Assembly (NCBI GenBank): GCA_947178245.1
Contig: CAMWXO010000047.1
Location: 1 to 9,584, forward strand
Reading direction: 5' to 3'
Length of the DNA stretch: 9,584 nucleotides
Source of the DNA: an uncultured Porphyromonadaceae bacterium
Lineage (GTDB): Bacteria > Bacteroidota > Bacteroidia > Bacteroidales > Muribaculaceae
Positions 5,476-9,584 of this stretch are shown here, in pieces. The position numbers and the translations under genes were made by a program. The notes under the pieces were generated by a model. It worked only from the letters and a program-made list of their open reading frames with translations. It was not told where the DNA came from and did not search any database. How positions within the stretch are numbered: the first letter of the stretch is position 1; every line of letters begins with the position of its first letter.

Positions 5476-6261
5476 TTATTGTTCTGAAGGGTTACGGAAT
5501 GAATATTGTCCCATCTTTCGGGTGATGCGCCCGTATTGTATGCTGTTGGTGGGGCAGATGTGGAAGCAGGCGCAGCAACTGGTGCAGTCTGTGCCCCATA
5601 CGGGATGCCCGTCGCTCATGGCGATGTTTCCCACGGGGCAAGTGCGCGCGCATTTGCCGCATGAGATACATGTGTCGGTGAAATGCCAGCGTTTGGTCTG
5701 CACTCCCCAGCGGCGGAAGAGGGGATAGGTGATCGAAGTGCGCAGGCGTGGAAAGGTGCCGGTATGCACGTCGAAAGCGAAATCTCCTTTCTCTATCCTG
5801 CCGGCAATTTCGGTCACTCTGCTTATGCTCTCTTTCAATTTCTTTTCTTCAAGTGAGGCTGAATCGGTGCCGAAGCCCGGCAGCATCACATACACGTTGG
5901 GCATGATCACGCTCCATGCGCCCGACAGATCCACGTTTCTTGCCCGTAGCGCTTTCCTGAGCATCGTGAGCGCATCGCCCGTCTCGTCGCCGCATGTGGC
6001 CACGCACCATAGGGGGATATTCCGACTTCTTATATCTTCCATCATCGCTTCTGGCAGATGCGCAAGGAAGTCGAGCACTATGGGAGGAACACCCCATGAG
6101 TAGACCGGGAAGACGATTCCGATGCTGCTGTCGGGTTCCTGCCCGAGAGTTTCTGTATAGGGATTTGTGGCGGGGATGAACCTGGCTTCCTGTCTGATGG
6201 AGGCACCGAGCCGCTGAGCCACATAGCGGGAATTGCCCGTGCCCGAGAAGTAATAGATCAT
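5476..6261 (-). CDS. EFR1-type flavodoxin/ferredoxin fusion protein
   Basis: A 261-residue cytoplasmic electron-transfer protein. The N-terminal half is flavodoxin-like, with the FMN phosphate loop FSGTGNS at 5-11 and the segment VFPVYSWGVPP at 50-60. The C-terminal part is a bacterial two-[4Fe-4S] ferredoxin: C198-x2-C201-x2-C204-x3-C208-P and C226-x2-C229-x2-C232-x3-C236-P, with an extra Cys230. This matches what is called the EFR1 family, common in gut anaerobes; the redox partner is not known to me. The start ATG overlaps the stop of the upstream antiporter gene (ATGA), which suggests coupled translation. The acyltransferase begins 2 bp downstream. ribF, two genes upstream, makes the FMN the flavodoxin domain should need. 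Confidence 0.9.
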   Translation of the reverse strand: MIYYFSGTGNSRYVAQRLGASIRQEARFIPATNPYTETLGQEPDSSIGIVFPVYSWGVPPIVLDFLAHLPEAMMEDIRSRNIPLWCVATCGDETGDALTMLRKALRARNVDLSGAWSVIMPNVYVMLPGFGTDSASLEEKKLKESISRVTEIAGRIEKGDFAFDVHTGTFPRLRTSITYPLFRRWGVQTKRWHFTDTCISCGKCARTCPVGNIAMSDGHPVWGTDCTSCCACFHICPTNSIQYGRITRKMGQYSFRNPSEQ

Positions 6262-7607
6262 GATGAGGTGTTTTTACGCCGGTAGAGGGGCAGCCCGGCA
6301 AGAAAGAAGCAGAATGCCTGCATGAGCATATCGAGACCGGCGGCATAAAGCATCCAGATGCAGAAGACAGTGCATCCCGTCCCGGTCAGCAGGGCCGACG
6401 CGAGGTCTTTGCGCGCATGTGGCGAAGACAATGGCCGCGAACGATAGTCTTTCACCGCCATCTTCACCAGAAAGAGCCCGCTGAAGAAGTAGGCCGGCAA
6501 TATCATCATGCCGGTGATGTTGAGGGCATAGAGGTAGATGTCTTCAGCAAAGATCACGAGGAAGAGAAACGCCTGCATTATGACGCTTGAGGCCAGGAGG
6601 GCCGGGCGTAGCGATTCGGGCTCCCGCTTATTGATGAGGCGGCGGGGAAATATGCCGTGGCGGGCGGCCGAGTAGGGTTGCTCCGCTGTGACGAGAGTCC
6701 AGGCAAACCATCCTCCGGTGATGGATATGATCACGGCTATGATCACGAGCCAGTAGGCCCATTCGCCGCATACCGATTTCAAGGCGTAGGCCACAGAGGG
6801 GTCTTCAAGCCCTGCGAGCCGCGCCCGTGTCATTATCCCGAAGCAGAACACCGAGACGAGTACGTAGAGGATCCATGCTGAAAGGAAGCCTATGATGCCC
6901 GCCTTTCCTACGTCGCTCTGCCGCCGCGCGCGCCCCGACATCACTACGGCTCCCTCGATGCCTATGAAGCACCAGAGAGTGACGAGCATGGTGCTTTTCA
7001 CCTGGCGGGTGATGCCTCCTATGCCGTCTGACTGTGAGAAGATGTCGGTGGTGAGGGTGTCGTATCTGATGTTGACGGCGAGCAGGACTATGATGAGTAT
7101 TATCACGCACACTTTCATTATGGCCGCGCCGGTGGCTATGATCGACGAGGTGCGTATCCCCGAACTTATTAGGAAGAACATCAGCCAAATAAGTGCCGAG
7201 CAGAATAAGACGGTTGGCACGCCATGGGCAAGCAGCGAAGGAAAGAAGGCGCCGAAGGTGTCGTTGAGCATGACGGCGTAGGCTATATTGGCGAAGCAGG
7301 CGCAGAGCCAGTAGCCCCACGCTATGTTGAAGCCCACTATCCTTCCGAATCCCTTTTCGGCATAGAGATATATGCCTTCGTTGAGTTCAGGATGTCGGTC
7401 GGCCAGAATTTTGAAAGTGTTGACGAGCATCAGCATTCCGGCTGCCGTTATGATCCATCCTATCATTACGGCTCCGAGTCCGGCTCCGGCAGCCATGTTC
7501 TGTGGAATGTTGAAGATGCCGCTTCCCACCATCATGCCGAAGACGAGGGCTGCGAGTCCTGTCAGACCCAGCCGCTGCTCCTTTGCTGCCGTTTCCTCTG
7601 ATTTCAT
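6258..7607 (-). CDS. ArcD-like basic amino acid/polyamine antiporter (APC superfamily)
   Basis: From ATG 7607 this is a 449-residue transporter with about twelve hydrophobic spans. GSGIFNIPQNMAAGAG at 28-43 is the unwound TM1 substrate site of APC carriers. The following stretch, with GAVMIGWIITAAGM, HPELNEGIYLYA and GFNIAWGYW, closely resembles arginine:ornithine antiporters of the ArcD group as I recall them. The exchanged pair is therefore likely basic amino acids or a decarboxylation product, but no arginine deiminase or decarboxylase gene is in this window to confirm it. An in-frame ATG at 7631 would add eight residues and overlap ribF; I prefer 7607, 4 bp after the ribF stop. The 3' end overlaps the EFR1 start by 4 bp. 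Confidence 0.85.
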   Translation of the reverse strand: MKSEETAAKEQRLGLTGLAALVFGMMVGSGIFNIPQNMAAGAGLGAVMIGWIITAAGMLMLVNTFKILADRHPELNEGIYLYAEKGFGRIVGFNIAWGYWLCACFANIAYAVMLNDTFGAFFPSLLAHGVPTVLFCSALIWLMFFLISSGIRTSSIIATGAAIMKVCVIILIIVLLAVNIRYDTLTTDIFSQSDGIGGITRQVKSTMLVTLWCFIGIEGAVVMSGRARRQSDVGKAGIIGFLSAWILYVLVSVFCFGIMTRARLAGLEDPSVAYALKSVCGEWAYWLVIIAVIISITGGWFAWTLVTAEQPYSAARHGIFPRRLINKREPESLRPALLASSVIMQAFLFLVIFAEDIYLYALNITGMMILPAYFFSGLFLVKMAVKDYRSRPLSSPHARKDLASALLTGTGCTVFCIWMLYAAGLDMLMQAFCFFLAGLPLYRRKNTSS

Positions 7608-7611
7608 AATG

Positions 7612-8526
7612 CTACTTGTCCTTGACGTCATTGTCTGCAGCTCTTGTGAGCCGCAGCGTATCCTCCCGGTCTTTGCCGAGCTGGGCTATGAGTTGATCCA
7701 CCGACGGGAACCTGATCTCGTCGCGCAGCCGGGCCACATACTTCAGGCGCATCGTGGCTCCGTAGAAGTCCCGGTCGGCTCCTATCAGGTGTGCTTCCAC
7801 TGTCTTGTAGGCCGAGGCCGAGTCGGTGCCGTCGAATGTAGGGCGGAATCCGATATTGACCATGGCCGGATACCTCGCCGGGTCTCCCTCCGTCTCCGCG
7901 AAAGCGGCATATACCCCCGGAGCCGGCAATACGGCCTGGGGCGTCATCTGCAGGTTTGCCGTAGGGAATCCTATCTTGCTCCCCAGATGAAAGCCCGGCC
8001 CTACGCGCCCTTCCGTCTCGTGGAAATGGCCCAGCAGATCTGTGGCAAGACTGATATCGCCGGCTTTCACGGCCTTGCGGATGCGGCTGCTGCTCACCCC
8101 TTCCACTTCCGGAGCCGATATCACTTCTATGCCGATAGTGTCGCCCATGGCGCGATAGTCGGCTATTGTCATGTCGATGCCGTCGCATCCGAATGTGTTG
8201 TCGTAGCCGGCCACTATAAGGCGCGCGCCGTAGGTGCGGTAGAGATGCAGCATCCATTCGTAGGCCGTCATCCGCCGCAGTTGCTCGTTGAAGGGGAGGA
8301 TTATGGGTGATACTCCTTCCTCAGCTATGAGCAGGCGTTTGCGCTCGGTGGTGAGCAGATTGCCCGGAGCGCGCTCGGGAGCGATAAGCTCGAGCGGATG
8401 GCATGAGAAAGATATGGCTGCCGGCTGAAGATTTCTGCGGGCGGCTTCATCCCTGAGCGTGTCGAGCACAAGGCGATGGCCCCGGTGCACGCCGTCGAAG
8501 GTGCCGATGGTGACTGCTTTCTCCAT
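7612..8526 (-). CDS. ribF: Bifunctional riboflavin kinase/FAD synthetase
   Basis: This 304-residue cytoplasmic enzyme phosphorylates riboflavin to FMN and adenylates FMN to FAD. The N-terminal adenylyltransferase domain shows GTFDGVHRGH at 8-17, CHP at 42-44, GYDNTFG at 107-113 and SSSRIR at 145-150. The C-terminal riboflavin kinase domain shows GFPTAN at 186-191, PAPGVYA at 201-207, VNIGFRPTF at 223-231 and EAHL at 244-247. Length and domain order are standard. The family's GxDxxFG motif is kept, though the residue after the Asp is Asn (N110) where larger residues are common. No FMN riboswitch is visible upstream; the gene follows a HAD phosphatase by 48 bp and precedes the antiporter by 4 bp. 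Confidence 0.95.
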   Translation of the reverse strand: MEKAVTIGTFDGVHRGHRLVLDTLRDEAARRNLQPAAISFSCHPLELIAPERAPGNLLTTERKRLLIAEEGVSPIILPFNEQLRRMTAYEWMLHLYRTYGARLIVAGYDNTFGCDGIDMTIADYRAMGDTIGIEVISAPEVEGVSSSRIRKAVKAGDISLATDLLGHFHETEGRVGPGFHLGSKIGFPTANLQMTPQAVLPAPGVYAAFAETEGDPARYPAMVNIGFRPTFDGTDSASAYKTVEAHLIGADRDFYGATMRLKYVARLRDEIRFPSVDQLIAQLGKDREDTLRLTRAADNDVKDK

Positions 8527-8541
8527 TCTGATTCTCTATCC

Positions 8542-8561
8542 GGTGTTGGCTGGTGTTGGCT
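8542..8561. repeat. 10-bp tandem repeat in the spacer before ribF
   Basis: GGTGTTGGCT occurs twice head to tail, followed by a partial third start (GGTGG). It lies between the HAD stop codon and the ribF start codon. It is probably a replication-slippage product; it sets the distance between the two genes but no function is evident. Confidence 0.6.
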
Positions 8562-8574
8562 GGTGGTTAAGATT

Positions 8575-9231
8575 TCAGGTTCTCTTTGTCTCCAGGAGCG
8601 CTTCGCAGATGGCCAGCATGTCGTCGTCTTTCGTGCTGCCTATTCTGAAGGCATGTGCTCCGGCTTCGGCGGCAGCCACGCAGTTCTTTTCAGAGTCGTC
8701 GAGCATGAGGGTCTCCGACGGGCTGAGCCCGTAGCGGCACATCAGTGTCTGGAAGATGTGTATGTCGGGTTTGCAGGTCAGTTCCTGAAAAGATGCGACG
8801 ATCCCGTCAAAATAATCATTTACGGTGCCACCCTCCTGGCGGAAAGCCTCGGCTATCCATGTGTTATACATCACCGGGTTGGTGTTGCTTAGCATGAAGA
8901 TGCGGAAGCCGGCCATACGCATGCGGCGCAGCATGGCGAGCCTTTCGGCGGGAAGATCCACGAGAAAGCGGTTGAATGCGTGGGTTATGTCCCGGTCGGT
9001 GGTGCCGGGGTGCATCTGCCCGCGCAGGAGGTCGAAGAAGTCGGCTGTGGAGCGCTCGCCTGTCTCAAGTCCGTAGAAGGGTTCTTTCTGTCCGTAGAGG
9101 CCGAGCAGGTCGTCGGCGTTCTCGAGTCCGAGTTCGGTCAGGGCTTCCACGGCGCGGTCGCGGTCGAGGTTTATGATCACGCCGCCGAGGTCGAAGATCA
9201 CATTCTTGATGTTATAGATCCAGTCTATCAT
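8575..9231 (-). CDS. HAD-IA family phosphatase (DLGGV subgroup)
   Basis: A 218-residue soluble HAD hydrolase. Motif I is FDLGGVII at 13-20, with nucleophile D14 but glycine (G16) in place of the usual second Asp. This variant is known from the YihX-like HAD-IA subgroup, so it is not necessarily a broken enzyme. Motif II is S115-N116-T117, motif III is K154 in CKPD, and motif IV is LDDSEKN at 177-183. A C1-type helical cap fills residues 20-95. Substrates in this subgroup are small phosphorylated metabolites such as sugar phosphates; none can be named here. The only upstream Met in frame is the chosen start. It lies 48 bp ahead of ribF, so an FMN- or riboflavin-precursor phosphatase role is conceivable but unproven. 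No TAnnTTTG box occurs between it and the upstream lipoprotein gene. Confidence 0.88.
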   Translation of the reverse strand: MIDWIYNIKNVIFDLGGVIINLDRDRAVEALTELGLENADDLLGLYGQKEPFYGLETGERSTADFFDLLRGQMHPGTTDRDITHAFNRFLVDLPAERLAMLRRMRMAGFRIFMLSNTNPVMYNTWIAEAFRQEGGTVNDYFDGIVASFQELTCKPDIHIFQTLMCRYGLSPSETLMLDDSEKNCVAAAEAGAHAFRIGSTKDDDMLAICEALLETKRT

Positions 9232-9255
9232 GATTTGTCTGAGGGTATTTACAGA

Positions 9256-9289
9256 AATCGGTGCAGACCCCCATGGGAATGCACCGATT
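9256..9289. repeat. Perfect 10-bp inverted repeat upstream of the HAD-IA gene
   Basis: AATCGGTGCA (9256-9265) and TGCACCGATT (9280-9289) are perfect complements around a 14-nt loop that itself contains CCCCATGGG. It lies 24 bp before the HAD start codon and 51 bp after the lipoprotein stop codon. On the minus-strand transcript it is not followed by a clear U-run, so it is not a textbook terminator. It could be a 3' stabilising hairpin of the lipoprotein mRNA, a weak attenuator, or a protein binding site. A weaker hairpin (GTGTCTC/GAGATAC, one G-T pair) lies beside it at about 9300-9321. Confidence 0.6.
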
Positions 9290-9340
9290 GTGAGTTGACG
9301 TGTCTCTTATTTGTGAGATACGTTCTTCTGCGCTGTCAGA

Positions 9341-9526
9341 TTACTGAACTTCAGCAGCAACTACAGTGTCAGCAACTACAGTGTCACCAACAGTGTCGTT
9401 AAGAGTTTCAACAACTGCAGTTACAGTGTCTTCTGCTACTGAATCAACTGCTTCAGCCTTCTTGTCGCCGCAAGATACGAGTGCTACGCTGGCGATAACA
9501 GCGAGAGCGAGAACGATTTTCTTCAT
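9341..9526 (-). CDS. Small DTV-repeat lipoprotein
   Basis: A 61-residue secreted lipoprotein precursor. The signal is MKK, a hydrophobic core at 4-17 and the lipobox L16-V-S-C19; after cleavage Cys19 would be lipidated, leaving a mature chain of 43 residues (GDKKAEAVD onward). The mature part is acidic, lacks aromatic residues, and is built largely of DTV triplets at 33, 44, 48 and 53 plus DSV at 28. The DNA shows matching imperfect repeats of ACAGTGTC in 9363-9430. Codons such as GCT, GTA and ACT are more A/T-ended than in neighbouring genes, which together with the A-rich leader suggests high expression. No family with known function is recognised. A low-complexity chain this short is probably disordered. 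Aspartate at +2 and the lysines after it do not clearly decide between inner- and outer-membrane location. Confidence 0.8.
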   Translation of the reverse strand: MKKIVLALAVIASVALVSCGDKKAEAVDSVAEDTVTAVVETLNDTVGDTVVADTVVAAEVQ

Positions 9527-9576
9527 TTTCTTTAAAATTTAAAATAATAAAACATGTTTTGCTATCAAAAACGGTG

Positions 9577-9584
9577 CAAAGTTA
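9577..9584 (-). promoter_or_regulatory. -7 box of the lipoprotein gene (promoter cut by window edge)
   Basis: On the minus strand the edge reads TAACTTTG, an exact TAnnTTTG -7 box; the -33 box would be outside the window. The transcript would start near 9570 and have a 5' leader of about 45 nt that is mostly A and T, ending AAAGAAAATG. No Shine-Dalgarno sequence is apparent, and in Bacteroidetes such A/T-rich unstructured leaders go with strong translation. Confidence 0.6.

Noticed and set aside
8527..8574. FMN riboswitch upstream of ribF
   Set aside because: The spacer is only 48 bp, much shorter than an RFN element, and consists mainly of a 10-bp tandem repeat.
8575..9231. HAD-IA gene as a broken enzyme because motif I lacks the second Asp
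   Set aside because: The DLGGV form is a regular variant of a HAD-IA subgroup and all other motifs are intact.

Overview
The window looks like chromosomal DNA of a Bacteroidales bacterium. A moderately GC-rich Muribaculaceae-like genome is my best guess. The basis is several exact TAnnTTTG -7 boxes, two of them with a TTTG -33 box 20 bp upstream, together with Bacteroidetes-type proteins: a DUF4834 protein beside pssA, a short phosphatidylserine decarboxylase, an EFR1-type flavodoxin/ferredoxin, and a small lipoprotein with an A+T-rich leader. The family assignment is inference. No transposase, integrase, CRISPR array or defence system is visible.

Left part (1-4007): a YegS/DAGK-type lipid kinase on the minus strand faces, across a 159-bp divergent promoter region, a plus-strand run of psd, pssA, a DUF4834 membrane protein and a HAD-IIB phosphatase. 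PssA makes phosphatidylserine from CDP-diacylglycerol and Psd decarboxylates it to phosphatidylethanolamine, so the PE branch is complete here. The divergent kinase also acts on lipids.

Middle (4008-4420): a tRNA-Leu(CAA) gene has its own promoter and a Rho-independent terminator. Its 3' half, together with the terminator, a GC-rich hairpin and a short spacer, is tandemly duplicated with a period of 118/117 bp. A third, broken start of the unit lies just before the next gene. This is the most unusual feature of the window. It resembles in layout the tyrT/rtT repeats of E. coli, and the repeat boundary falls in the anticodon loop, where some tRNA-targeting integrases recombine.

Right part (4421-9584): on the minus strand, reading right to left, a 61-residue DTV-rich lipoprotein with a strong-looking promoter context is followed by a hairpin region. 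Then comes a tight run: HAD-IA phosphatase, ribF (FMN/FAD synthesis), an ArcD-like APC antiporter, an EFR1 flavodoxin/ferredoxin and an acyltransferase-3 membrane protein. The last four are packed with gaps of 2-4 bp or a 4-bp overlap, which suggests one transcript. RibF makes the flavin that the EFR1 protein's flavodoxin domain would bind.

Most of the window is ordinary housekeeping content. The parts worth checking are the tRNA repeat array, the repeat-built lipoprotein with the hairpin downstream of it, and the unexplained 205 bp at the left edge.
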